Of a DNA stretch of 64,000 nt, positions 26,696-35,184 are shown piece after piece. Source of the stretch: Streptomyces sp. NRRL F-5122 (lineage in GTDB: Bacteria; Actinomycetota; Actinomycetes; Streptomycetales; Streptomycetaceae); contig NZ_LMWH01000248.1 in NCBI RefSeq assembly GCF_001507435.1, positions 1 to 64,000 of the forward strand, written 5' to 3'. The position numbers were made by a program, and so were the translations under genes. The notes under the pieces are model-generated. The model had not been told where the DNA came from. It was given only the letters and a program-made list of their open reading frames with translations, and did not search any database. Position 1 is the stretch's first letter. The number at the start of each line of letters is the position of its first letter.

Positions 26696-27484
26696 GTGTC
26701 CTCTCTCCCCGCAGCGACCGATCAGTTCCCCGTCCGGGTGTTCGGCGGCCCGACCGCCGGCTTCGAGTACGGCGGACTGCGGTTGTTGACCGATCCGACG
26801 TTCGACGGCCCTGGCGCATACGGCCGGCCGGGCCGCGTTCTGACCAAGACCGCCCACGCCACCACCACGCCCGCCGACCTCGGCCACATTGACCTGGTTC
26901 TGCTCTCGCACGACGAGCACCCCGACAACCTCGACAACTCCGGCCGAGCCCTTCTCGGCGACGTTCCCCTGACCTTGACGACGCCCGGAGGCGGGCAGCG
27001 CCTGGGGGGCAAGGCCAAGGGCCTGGCCGACTGGGAGTCCATCGAACTGAACCGCCCCGACGGGGGCACGATCACCGTCACCGGGGTTCCCGCGATCCAC
27101 GGTCCCGGCCCCCGAGAGGAGGTGGAGCCGATCACCGGCCAGGTCGTCGGCTTCGTCCTGACCGGCGAGGGCCTGCCCACCGTTTATGTCAGCGGCGACA
27201 ACGCTTCGCTGGACGCCGTTCGGGAGATCGCCGGCCGCTTCGCCCCGATCGACACCGCCATCCTCTTCGCCGGTGCCCCCCGCTTCCCCAGCCTTTTCGA
27301 CAACCAGCTCATCGTCCTGGACAGCGCCCAAGCGGTCGAGGCCGCGAGGATCCTCGGCGCCCGTCGCGTCGTTCCCGTGCACTACGACAGCTGGGCCCAC
27401 TTCACCGAGGGCCGCGACGACATCGAGGCGGCCTTCATGACCGCCGGGCTGTCCGACCGTCTGGACTGGGGCGGACGGAGCTGA
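26696..27484 (+). CDS. MBL-fold metallo-hydrolase (UlaG-like group)
   Basis: A 262-residue beta-lactamase-fold protein with the metal motif SHDEHPDNLDN in place of the classical HxHxDH, then GVPAIHGPGP, VSGDNASLD and VPVHYDSWAH, giving the expected His and Asp ligands. This variant is typical of the Beta-lactamase_2 subgroup common in actinobacteria. GTG start at 26696. Divergent from the CGNR gene. A terminator follows at 27536. Substrate unknown. Confidence 0.85.
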   Translation: MSSLPAATDQFPVRVFGGPTAGFEYGGLRLLTDPTFDGPGAYGRPGRVLTKTAHATTTPADLGHIDLVLLSHDEHPDNLDNSGRALLGDVPLTLTTPGGGQRLGGKAKGLADWESIELNRPDGGTITVTGVPAIHGPGPREEVEPITGQVVGFVLTGEGLPTVYVSGDNASLDAVREIAGRFAPIDTAILFAGAPRFPSLFDNQLIVLDSAQAVEAARILGARRVVPVHYDSWAHFTEGRDDIEAAFMTAGLSDRLDWGGRS

Positions 27485-27535
27485 CGTCCGGGACTCACGG
27501 CGGCGACAGAACGCAGGAGCCGGACACTCGTCACC

Positions 27536-27565
27536 CCGGGTCCCGGCCGATCGACCGGGACCCGG
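27536..27565 (+). terminator. Hairpin terminator after the metallo-hydrolase
   Basis: CCGGGTCCCGG (27536-27546) pairs perfectly with CCGGGACCCGG (27555-27565) across an 8-nt loop, 52 nt after the stop codon. Apart from this, 27485-27880 holds no gene I can support. Confidence 0.7.
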
Positions 27566-27880
27566 CCGGGGGACCGGCAACCGCGTAGAAGGTCTGTTGG
27601 CCGTCCTGTCCGGCCGGGCACCACGGGAACGGAGTGCTCCCCACCTCAGTCGCGGCGTCGAGACACAGGTTGATGAGCACCCGGCTCCGCTCGGCTCGCT
27701 CGGCCGACGACGAGCCTCAGTGTCAAGCTGAGAGTGCGAGAAGCCTTCGACGGCCATCCGCTCCGCGGGTGGGACTCGGATCCGGCATCCGGTTCATCGG
27801 CACCTGCAGGCCCGCCGCCCAGGTGTCTGCCGTGTCGAGTAGTCCGACGCCACCCGCGACAAGACCGGAGCGAGGAAACG

Positions 27881-28527
27881 ATGAACGACCAAGAGAGCAC
27901 CTACCCGCCGGAAGAAACCGCACTGCTGGTCATCGACCCGTACAACGACTTCCTGTCCGAGGGGGGAAGCTGTGGCCCTCGGCCAGGCAGGTGGCGGAAG
28001 GCGTGGGGCTGCTCGACCATATGCGCGCGATGCTCTCCGCGGCCCGCACCCTGGGTTTCCACGTCTTCATCGTGCCCCACCACCAGACAAAGCCCGGCGA
28101 CTACCGTACGTGGGACCATCTGTCCCCGACCCAGCAGCACGTCGTCCAGAGGCAGGTGTTCGCCGCGGGCAGCTGGGGAGCCGAGTGGCACCCTGACTTC
28201 GTCCCGCGCGAGGGAGAGCTCGTCATGCGCCAGCACTGGGCGTCGAGCGGCTTCGCCAACACCGATCTGGACATGCTGCTCAAACAACATCGTGTCCAGA
28301 AGATCGTACTCATCGGCATGAAGGCCAACACCTGCGTCGACACCACAGCACGCTTCGGCCAGGAACTGGGTTACCACGTGACGCTCATCCGTGACGCCAT
28401 CGGCGCCTTCAACTGGGACGAGATGAGGGCCACGTTCGACATCAACGCGCCCGCGTACGCGCACGCCGTACTCACCACCGACGAGTTCCTCACGATGGTG
28501 GACAAGCGGACTCACGAAATGGCCTGA
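27881..28527 (+). pseudogene. Isochorismatase-family cysteine hydrolase, frameshifted
   Basis: The ATG at 27881 has GAGGAAACG before it and encodes ETALLVIDPYNDFLSEGG (Asp nucleophile helper). The reading then needs one more G: past the G6 run at 27961-27966 the next frame continues KLWPSARQVAEGVGLLDHM to the end, with the catalytic-Cys segment GMKANTCVDTTARFGQELG and a normal C-terminus. A single base lost from a G7 run explains it. If a real mutation, the gene is broken near residue 30; if a sequencing error, it encodes a normal enzyme of about 215 residues. Confidence 0.75.
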
Positions 28528-28682
28528 TGACGTGCGGGCTGCACCCGGGAGGCGAAGGGAGCGCCAACAACGCCGCATTTCCGGCTAGTTGACCGAGTCG
28601 GACATGGGTCGCGGACGCAGAAACGGACGTGCATCGCCGGGCCGGACCGAGCTAAGGTTACGCACGTGCAGGTGCGCAGGTT

Positions 28683-28781
28683 GCGGTTACTTCCGCCTTG
28701 AAAGCGGGTGACGCGGGTTCGAATCCCGCCGCCGGCATTGTGCCGGTGTCGTCCAGCGGCCCAGGACACCTTGTGTACCGC
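28683..28781 (+). ncRNA. tRNA-like locus with halves in permuted order
   Basis: 28692-28737 reads as the 3' half of a tRNA: anticodon stem TCCGC/GCGGG with loop CTTGAAA (anticodon TGA), 4-nt variable loop, T stem GCGGG/CCCGC with TTCGAAT, acceptor strand CGCCGGC and discriminator A. Four bases later 28742-28768 reads as a 5' half: acceptor GCCGGTG, TC, D stem GTCC/GGAC with loop AGCGGCCCA. The two acceptor strands pair over 7 bp (one G-T). Flanks GCGGTTAC (28683) and GTACCGC (28774) also pair. It could be a circularly permuted tRNA-like RNA or the junction of two decayed tandem tRNA genes. No 5' half is found upstream. Confidence 0.45.
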
Positions 28782-28981
28782 TGCCGACTTCGAACTCTGC
28801 ACACCTACGGCGCGAGCCGCTCGCCGAGCACACGAGGCGGGCGGCTTCGTCACGCCAAGGGGCGTACGCGACCCCTTCGGTGAACGGGCTGATGAGGAAT
28901 CGCGGAGGCCTGAAAACCCTCGAGCTACGCAAGCGGTTCGCGAAGGACCCGGTCCTGATCGTGTAGAGCGCCCTCCTCGCA

Positions 28982-29308
28982 TTGAGCGGGCGCGAGGTTG
29001 GGGCCATCGTCGTCCTGACAGCCCCGTTCACAGGGCTGAGCCCGCGTGCCTTGAGCAAGCCGGTGACCCAGCTGCGTAGGGACGGTGCCGACACTCCCGC
29101 TCGCGGACGGCCGTGGAGGCTGCCACTGGCGGACCGTGTGCTGCTGGTCGCCGTGTACTGGCGCACCGACCTGACCTTGCGGCAACTGGCGCCTCTGTTC
29201 GGCGTGTTGAAGTCCGCGGTCAGTCGCGTCATAGACCACCTCGGCCAGAAGCTCATGCTAAGCCATGTTGCCCCGACTGGAAGCGATTCTCGACCAACGT
29301 CAGCCTGA
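28982..29308 (+). pseudogene. N-terminal fragment of an IS5-type (HTH_4) transposase
   Basis: Residues around FTGLSPRALSKPVTQLRRDG and RVLLVAVYWRTDLTLRQLAP then LFGVLKSAVSRVIDHLG match the helix-turn-helix N-terminus of transposases that are frequent in Streptomyces. The DDE catalytic domain that should follow is absent. The fragment lies between the tRNA-like locus and the RCC1 gene, a typical landing zone for mobile DNA. Confidence 0.55.
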
Positions 29309-29411
29309 CGACAGCGACCCCGTCCTCCGAAGGCCGCTCGAAGACATCAGCCAGTTGGTCACCGTCCTGCGGTTCCGTGTGGACAAGGACGTTGAGCTCA
29401 TCTTCGGCTGA
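29265..29411 (+). other. Short ORF or gene tail of unknown origin
   Basis: An ATG at 29265 opens 48 codons with non-random content (LEAILDQRQPDDSDPV, LEDISQLVTVLRFRV, DKDVELIFG) in a frame other than the transposase fragment it overlaps. It could be a small gene or the C-terminal tail of a larger one removed by the insertion. I do not recognise the family. Confidence 0.25.
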
Positions 29412-29468
29412 CCACAGGAGTGCGGAGTGCCCCGTCGTTGAGGGGATGGCAGACGGTTACGGGACAAA

Positions 29469-30875
29469 CTAGTCTCGGGGGCGCTGATCGTCGACCAGGG
29501 CGAGGCTGTGCTGTCCGCCGCCGTCGATGGTGTGTACGTCGGTGAGGAATCGGGTGCAGGGGGCCGTTTGGCCGGGCGCGCACACCCGGACCGGTGTGCT
29601 CCGGTTCGTGGTGGTGCCGTCGCCCAACTCACCGAAACCGTTCTCTCCCCAGGCGAAGGCTGTACCGTCCTTGCCCAGCGCCAAGCTGTGGCGTCCGCCT
29701 GCGGTGATGGTGCGGACGTGGGTGAGGGATTGGGTGCAGGGGGCGGTCTGGCCGGGCGCGCACACGGGAACCGGTGTGCGCCGGTTGACGGTGGTGCCGT
29801 CACCCAGCTGACCGGCACCGTTGTTGCCCCAGGCGAGAGCGGCGCCGCCATCGCGCAGCGCCAGGCTGTGAGTGCGGCCCGCGCCAATGGTGTGGACGTG
29901 GGTGAGGAATTGGGTGCAGGGGGCGGTCTGGCCGGGCGCACACACCCGGACCGGCGCGCGCCGGTTTGTGTTGGTGCCGTCACCCAGCTCACCGAAACCG
30001 TTCTCTCCCCAGGCGAAGGCTGTACCGTCCTTGCCCAGCGCCAGGCTGTGAGTACGGCCGGCGGCGATGGTGTGGACGTGGGTGAGGAATCGGGTGCAGG
30101 GGGCGGTCTGGCCGGGCGCGCACACCCGGACCGGCGTGCGCCGGTTGACGGTGGTGCCGTCACCCAGCTGACCGAAACCGTTGGTTCCCCAGGCGACGAC
30201 GGTGTGGTCCTTGCGCAGCGCCAGGCTGTGCCCGCCGTGTGCCGTGATGGTGTGGACGTGGGTGAGGAATCGGGTGCAGGGGGCGGTCTGGCCGGGCGCG
30301 CACACCCGAACCGGCGTGGTCCGGTTGGCGGAGGTGCCGTCCCCCAGCTGACCGCCGCCGTTGTTGCCCCAGGCGAGGACAGTGCCGTCTTTGCGCAGCG
30401 CCAGGCTGTGGCTGGTGCCTGCGGCGATGTCCACCACGTCGGTGAGGAATCGGGTGCAGGGGGCGATCTGGCCGGGCGCGCACACCCGGACCGGAGTGCG
30501 CCGGTTGACGGTGGTGCCGTCACCCAGCTGACCCGAACCGTTGTCTCCCCAGGCGAGGACCGTGCCGTCCTTGCGCAGTGCGAGGCTGTTGGTGGTGCCT
30601 GCGGCGATGCCCACCACGTCGGTGAGGAATCGGGTGCAGGGGGCTGTCCGGCCAGGCGCGCACACTGAAACCGGCGTGCTCCGGTTGATGGTCGTGCCGT
30701 CACCGAGCTGACCCGAACCGTTGTCTCCCCAGGCGAGGGTGGTGACCTCTGGTTTGCCGGCGTCGGCCGCAGGGGCCTGCCGTACGCCGGGGGACGCGGC
30801 GGTGGCCATCAGGGCCGCTACGGCGACGGCGACAACGCGCCTGCGCAGCGGCCTGCCATCGCGTGCGAGAAGCAT
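29469..30875 (-). CDS. Secreted seven-repeat RCC1-like beta-propeller protein
   Basis: A 468-residue exported protein. RRR then VVAVAVAALMATAA forms a signal peptide with cleavage near APAADA (about 38). It is followed by seven RCC1 repeats of 60 residues, each with LAWGxNGxGQLGDGT, NRxTPV and SLALRKDGT, enough for one seven-bladed propeller. Each repeat also carries VCAPGQTAPC, a Cys pair in an inserted loop. The start at 30875 is chosen for AAAGG upstream and for the signal peptide; a longer frame upstream is not protein-like. Function unknown; binding or scaffold role outside the cell is inferred. Confidence 0.88.
   Translation of the reverse strand: MLLARDGRPLRRRVVAVAVAALMATAASPGVRQAPAADAGKPEVTTLAWGDNGSGQLGDGTTINRSTPVSVCAPGRTAPCTRFLTDVVGIAAGTTNSLALRKDGTVLAWGDNGSGQLGDGTTVNRRTPVRVCAPGQIAPCTRFLTDVVDIAAGTSHSLALRKDGTVLAWGNNGGGQLGDGTSANRTTPVRVCAPGQTAPCTRFLTHVHTITAHGGHSLALRKDHTVVAWGTNGFGQLGDGTTVNRRTPVRVCAPGQTAPCTRFLTHVHTIAAGRTHSLALGKDGTAFAWGENGFGELGDGTNTNRRAPVRVCAPGQTAPCTQFLTHVHTIGAGRTHSLALRDGGAALAWGNNGAGQLGDGTTVNRRTPVPVCAPGQTAPCTQSLTHVRTITAGGRHSLALGKDGTAFAWGENGFGELGDGTTTNRSTPVRVCAPGQTAPCTRFLTDVHTIDGGGQHSLALVDDQRPRD
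29500..30740 (-). repeat. Tandem 180-bp repeats within the RCC1 gene
   Basis: The coding sequence is a tandem array with an exact 180-bp period; for example TGAGGAATCGGGTGCAGGGG recurs at that spacing from about 30080 to 30620. Units are nearly identical in DNA as well as protein, so the array has recently expanded or been homogenised. The high similarity also keeps the opposite strand open for more than 1 kb. Confidence 0.85.
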
Positions 30876-31314
30876 GGGAAGCCTTTCATGCAACTGGAAG
30901 CGGACCGGCCCTTGAAGGAGCCGGCTCGGTTGAACGTCAGCAGACAGATTTGCCGTGCTCCTCGACGATTCCTCATTCATAAGGCGCAATACGCCGGATT
31001 TCCCCCTGATGGACCTGAGGAGCGGGCTCTTGAAGTTGGAGACCGGTGCTGACTTCGAGGTACTTCCGAGCCGAACGGCTTCTGCCCGCCTACTCTGGGA
31101 CATCTGGTCCTGCTGGCACGAAGTCATGCTCGACAGGCGTCACCCCCCGGCCTCGACTGGCCCGAGCCGTCGACAGCCTCCAAGCCCCAGGAGCGGCCCG
31201 TGTCCACAAGGCGACAGTCAACGGACAGCAGAGGCGTATCGTTCTCTTCCGCTCGGAAGACCTGACCCAGTGGGTCGCCTGAGGGTGACACCGCCTCATT
31301 GTGTTGGGCCCTCT
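30876..31314. other. Intergenic region, possibly with a gene relic
   Basis: 439 bp between the RCC1 and phosphatase genes. On the plus strand, about 31190-31282 could encode HKATVNGQQRRIVLFRSEDL and TQWVA, reminiscent of the end of a small helix-turn-helix/excisionase-type protein, but no start or upstream domain is recognisable. The RCC1 promoter must lie near 30890-30960; I cannot fix it. Confidence 0.3.
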
Positions 31315-32511
31315 TCAGTCGCCGTCCACATGCGCAGGCTGTTCGATTCGCCTTGAGGCGCACTCGGTGTCGTGGTGTTGCACGGCGACGAGGGCAACAT
31401 CGTCGTCCAGGCGCATTTCCCCGCCCACATGGTCGGCCAGACCGTCGAGGACGTAACGGAGCAGGTCACCGGGGTCGCAACCCGACCATGCGGCGATCCG
31501 GGCGTCCAGTTCGTAGAAGTTGCCTCCCGTGTCACGCGCTTCGGCGACACCGTCCGTGTAGAGGAGCACGATGGCGCCCGTAGCCAGAGGGAGCACGGTC
31601 GTGGCGTAGTCGGAGGTGCGCGTGTTGTTGAGTCCCAGTGGGGGTGCGGGCAGCATCGACGGCAGGGAGTGCGCCTTGCCGTGCTCGATGACGAACGGGG
31701 GAGGGTGGCCGCAGTTGATCATGCGGACGCTCGATCCGTCGGCGGGTATCTCCAGTAGCAGTGCGGTGATGAAACGCTCCGCGGCATTGGGGTCGGTGGC
31801 GGAGATTTCGTCGAAGTGCGCCTGGACGGCCTCGTCGAGTGTGGCCATAAGTTGCGAGAGGGACGGTGTTTTGCGGGCGGTACTGCGGAAGGCGCCGAGG
31901 AGGGCGGCTGCGTCCTCCACCGCGGGCAACCCCTTCCCTTTCACGTCCCCTATCAGGATGCGGACGCTGTCGGGAGTGGACGACACAGCGTAGAGGTCGC
32001 CGCCCACCAGCGCATGAGGATGCGATGCATGGTATTCGGAGCGGATGCGCAGTGAACCGATGGACGGTGGTAGCGGGCGCAGTAGAACACGCTGGACGGT
32101 CTCGGCGACCGTGCGCAGTTCGATCAATTCTCGAGTATTACGTTCCCGCAGGGTCCGAAATGCGATGACGCAGCCTGAGACAAGGATGATTGCCAATAGG
32201 TGCACCGCGAATATGGAGGTGCCGAGCAGGCCGTCGTACGCGTCGAGCACCAGGGAACCGACGCACGAGAGGCCGGCGATCACAGCAGTCAACCGTGCAC
32301 CGGCAAGAGTGGCGGTCGCCGCCGGGACGGTGGCCATCAGGGAGGCCAGGTGCTCGGATCGGGGAAGCATGAATCCGGCGACCATAATGGCGGCGATCAT
32401 CGTGAGCGCGATTAGGAAGGGTCCATAGCGGGTGGTGACAAAGGAGCCCCACGTTGGCCTCAATCCGGTCCTCAGCGCTATGTCTCGCAGAAGTTCGGGC
32501 TGGCGCACCAC
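31315..32511 (-). CDS. Membrane PP2C/SpoIIE-type serine phosphatase (1)
   Basis: A 398-residue protein with four hydrophobic segments in residues 28-125, a linker RTLRERNTRELIELRTVAE, and a C-terminal SpoIIE domain: SEYHASHPHALVGGDLY and ILIGDVKGKGLPA carry the first metal-binding Asp residues, NCGHPPPFVI and LLYTDGVAEARD the later ones, and LDDDVALVAVQ the last. No PAS or GAF domain. Close architecture to the protein at 35783. Such phosphatases dephosphorylate anti-anti-sigma factors; the partner is unknown. Confidence 0.9.
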   Translation of the reverse strand: MVRQPELLRDIALRTGLRPTWGSFVTTRYGPFLIALTMIAAIMVAGFMLPRSEHLASLMATVPAATATLAGARLTAVIAGLSCVGSLVLDAYDGLLGTSIFAVHLLAIILVSGCVIAFRTLRERNTRELIELRTVAETVQRVLLRPLPPSIGSLRIRSEYHASHPHALVGGDLYAVSSTPDSVRILIGDVKGKGLPAVEDAAALLGAFRSTARKTPSLSQLMATLDEAVQAHFDEISATDPNAAERFITALLLEIPADGSSVRMINCGHPPPFVIEHGKAHSLPSMLPAPPLGLNNTRTSDYATTVLPLATGAIVLLYTDGVAEARDTGGNFYELDARIAAWSGCDPGDLLRYVLDGLADHVGGEMRLDDDVALVAVQHHDTECASRRIEQPAHVDGD

Positions 32512-32685
32512 GAACCCAGTTTATCATGCAGAATCATGGGCATGGGGAATCGCTTTGGATAGGAGTGCGTTCAGGATTTTCGCGATGTGTGTACCCGCAT
32601 TCCGCATACCTCTGGTTATGCGTGTGAAGAAGGGTCGCATCTTGCATGGAATGCCGGCCGCTTTTCTGTCTGAAGCATCATCCCG

Positions 32686-32729
32686 GAATGCGTATAGCGC
32701 ACGCATCGATGCGCGCGCTACACGCATTC
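32686..32729 (-). terminator. 44-bp near-perfect palindrome
   Basis: The 22 bases 32686-32707 and 32708-32729 are inverse complements except for two A/G differences that still allow G-U pairs. It lies 51 bp after the monooxygenase stop on the minus strand. A weaker hairpin (CGCATACC with GGTTATGCG) follows at 32607-32625. Together they look like a strong terminator protecting the next gene, although a binding site cannot be excluded. Confidence 0.55.
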
Positions 32730-32779
32730 AAGGAGGCGAAGCGGCGGGCGGCTTCGGGCAGGCCGCGGCCGAGCCGGTT

Positions 32780-34282
32780 TCAGGGCAGCGCCACCAGGTC
32801 GCCCGCGAGTGCGGCGAGCAGGTTGTCGCCGCACTCGGCGGAAGTATCGGCGGCCCAGCCGACATAGCCGTCAGGACGGATGAGCAGGGCGGCGGCCCCC
32901 AGATCGTCGACGCATGTGGCGCGGACGAGGTCGACTCGCGGCGGAAGTTCGAGTTCGGCCGGTACGGCACCGGTCAGATCGAGCAGTACGGCATGCCCTG
33001 AGGCGAAGAGTGCCGAGAGCCGGGTGGGGCCGGCCGCGGTGACCAGATCGGTGTCCGGCACGCGCTGTCCGGTCAGCGGGTGCTTTCTGGGCAACTCGTA
33101 GCGGAGCGAGAGCCCGGACATCAGGCCCGCCAAGTGACGGTTGGCGTCCGGTAGTCGCATGAGGTCGATGAAGATGGCACGCAGGGCGGCCACGTCCTCG
33201 CTGGGGTGCGGATCGGCCAGTACCCGCTGCGCCGAGGTGTGGTGCAGGACCTGGGCTCCGACCGGGTGCCGTTCGGCCTGGTAGCTGTCCAGAAGGTCGC
33301 TCGGCGCCCGACCCTGGACGACCGCGGCCAGTTTCCACCCGAGGTTGAACGAGTCCTGTATTCCGAGGTTCAGTCCCTGGCCGCCCAGCGGGGGGTGGAT
33401 GTGTGCGGCGTCGCCGGCGAACAGGACCCGGCCCGCACGGTAGTCCTCCAACTGGCGCGTGGCGTCGCCGAATCGCGAGGAGTTGTCCACGCTGCCGAGG
33501 GTGGTCTCCTGGCCGTACACCGCCCGGAGCGCCGCGGTGATCTCTTCGTGGGTGACCGGAGTGTCGCGGTCGACGTCCGTCCGGTCCGCGCGTCCGAAGG
33601 TGAAGCGGTACCGGTCGCCGCCGAGAGGGGCCAGCATGGCCCAGTAGCCGCCTCCTTGGCGGGTGAGGGTGCTCATGTGCCCCATTTCCTGAGGCACCAG
33701 TGGCGAGACGGTGGACAGACGGATGTCGGCCAACACCGCCTGATGCGTCCCGGGCCTACCGGGAAACGGCAGGCCGAGCAGTTTCCGCACCGTGCTGTGG
33801 CCACCGTCGCAGGCCGCCAGGTAGCGGGCCCGCACGTGCAGGTCACCCGCCGCAACGACCACACCGTCGTCGTCCGGCTGGACCGCTGAGACCGCGGCGC
33901 CACGCAGGACCCGTGCCCCGGCGTCGATCGCCCGCTCCTCGAGCACTTCCTCGATCTCCCACTGCGGGATCGCGATCGGGTAGGGGTGTCTGGTCCGCCA
34001 AGGAGCGCAGTCCAGAGGCACGGGCAGAGCAGCGAAGTGCCCGCCGATCGGCTCTCGCAGCACGGCCCGGCGCCGCAACGGTTCGAGCAGCCCGCGTAGT
34101 TCCAGCATTTCAGCGGTGCGGGGCTGGATCGCGCCGCCCTTCACCTGCTGGATGCGCTCGGGCAGCTTCTCCAGCACCACGGTCTCGACCCCCGCCAGGG
34201 TGAGTTCACACGCCAGCATCAGTCCGGTCGGGCCTGCGCCCACGACGACGACCTCGGTCTCGATCTCGGTCAACACCTTCAC
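32780..34282 (-). CDS. FAD-dependent aromatic monooxygenase (PheA/TetX-type hydroxylase)
   Basis: A 500-residue class A flavoprotein hydroxylase: GAGPTGLMLA (residues about 16-25) binds the ADP part of FAD, CDGGHSTVRKLLG is the DG motif that binds FAD and NAD(P)H, and GDAAHIHPPLGGQGLNLG is the GD motif that binds the ribityl chain. A C-terminal thioredoxin-like domain follows, as in the MhpA/RdmE/rifampicin-monooxygenase group. GTG start with GAGGGA upstream. Divergent from a TetR gene with a shared dyad. Substrate unknown: drug inactivation or aromatic degradation. Confidence 0.93.
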   Translation of the reverse strand: MKVLTEIETEVVVVGAGPTGLMLACELTLAGVETVVLEKLPERIQQVKGGAIQPRTAEMLELRGLLEPLRRRAVLREPIGGHFAALPVPLDCAPWRTRHPYPIAIPQWEIEEVLEERAIDAGARVLRGAAVSAVQPDDDGVVVAAGDLHVRARYLAACDGGHSTVRKLLGLPFPGRPGTHQAVLADIRLSTVSPLVPQEMGHMSTLTRQGGGYWAMLAPLGGDRYRFTFGRADRTDVDRDTPVTHEEITAALRAVYGQETTLGSVDNSSRFGDATRQLEDYRAGRVLFAGDAAHIHPPLGGQGLNLGIQDSFNLGWKLAAVVQGRAPSDLLDSYQAERHPVGAQVLHHTSAQRVLADPHPSEDVAALRAIFIDLMRLPDANRHLAGLMSGLSLRYELPRKHPLTGQRVPDTDLVTAAGPTRLSALFASGHAVLLDLTGAVPAELELPPRVDLVRATCVDDLGAAALLIRPDGYVGWAADTSAECGDNLLAALAGDLVALP

Positions 34283-34304
34283 TCCCTCAGCATTTCTCGC
34301 CTCG

Positions 34305-34335
34305 GAGTAAATGTATACCAGGTGCAGAAATACTC
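34305..34335. promoter_or_regulatory. Imperfect 31-bp dyad, probable TetR operator
   Basis: GAGTAnnTnTnnACC on the left (34305-34319) and its inverse GGTnnAnAnnTACTC on the right (34321-34335) surround a central A at 34320. It lies midway in the 74-bp gap between the divergent monooxygenase and TetR genes, so binding would block both promoters. Confidence 0.6.
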
Positions 34336-34356
34336 TCGGGGAAGATCTCTGTTACG

Positions 34357-35007
34357 GTGTGCGTCGTGGACGGCAGGCCAGGGCTTCGGGAACGGAAGAA
34401 GCGGCGGACCCACGCGGCGATCTCCGACGCGGCGATCACGCTGTTTCTCGAGCACGGCTTCAACCAGGTCTCGGTGGCGCAGGTGGCGGAGGCCGCTGAG
34501 GTGTCCAAGCGGACGCTGTTCGCCTACTTCCCGACCAAGGAAGACCTTGTGGTGCATCGCCTCGCCGACCACGAGACCGAAACGGCACGTGTTGTGCGGG
34601 ACCGCTTGCCCCGCACCGCGCCACTGGTCGCAGTGCGCGAGCACTTCCTCAAGGGACTGGACGACCGGGACCCGATCACGGGGCTCAACGACCATCCACA
34701 GGTGCTGCGGCTCACCCGGATGATCCTCGACACGCCTTCACTGGTGGCCCGGATGGAAGGCTTCAAAGCCGGCGCCGAACGTGCACTCGCCGAGGCGTTG
34801 CAGGAGACGGCTGCAACCCCGGAGCTCACCGCGCGGCTGGCCGCCGTCCAGATCGTCGCGGTCCAATGGGCGCTGGCGCAGGACAACGCCGCGCGTCTGG
34901 CGTACGGAGAACCGGCGGACGCGCGCCATCCGGGAGCTGTGGCCGACGCGAACCATGCGTTCACGCTGTTGGAGAACGGACTGGGCGATCTGATCCCGCA
35001 GTCGTGA
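34357..35007 (+). CDS. TetR/AcrR-family regulator (2)
   Basis: A 216-residue TetR protein. The helix-turn-helix is VAQVAEAAEVSKRTLFAYF, preceded by GLRERKKRRTHAAISDAAI; the rest is the helical ligand domain. GTG at 34357 or at 34366 can start it; the second gives the standard short arm before the first helix. Divergent from the FAD monooxygenase and separated by a 31-bp dyad, so it very likely represses that gene and is released by the enzyme's substrate. Confidence 0.92.
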   Translation: MCVVDGRPGLRERKKRRTHAAISDAAITLFLEHGFNQVSVAQVAEAAEVSKRTLFAYFPTKEDLVVHRLADHETETARVVRDRLPRTAPLVAVREHFLKGLDDRDPITGLNDHPQVLRLTRMILDTPSLVARMEGFKAGAERALAEALQETAATPELTARLAAVQIVAVQWALAQDNAARLAYGEPADARHPGAVADANHAFTLLENGLGDLIPQS

Positions 35008-35184
35008 CACCAGTGCTCGATGATCGCCCCATTGCAGGGTTCGTCTCGCCGACGGCGACGCTCTTCGGTGACCGACTGTCGTGCTCTGCGTCCTGCGGCT
35101 AGGGTCCCGGGGCACGGGCGGTGTCGGAAGTGCGGGTGCTGCGTGCGGTGTTGGCGTCACCGGCGGAAGAGAAGGGTGGCGCTG

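Noticed and set aside
28742..28800. A complete second tRNA gene starting at 28742
   Set aside because: After the D arm no anticodon stem forms (CCTTG does not pair downstream) and the later TTCGAAC lacks a T stem; only the 5' half is credible.
29508..30668. A 386-codon plus-strand frame across the RCC1 gene
   Set aside because: It is the mirror of the near-identical 180-bp repeats; the minus strand encodes a signal peptide and the RCC1 motifs.
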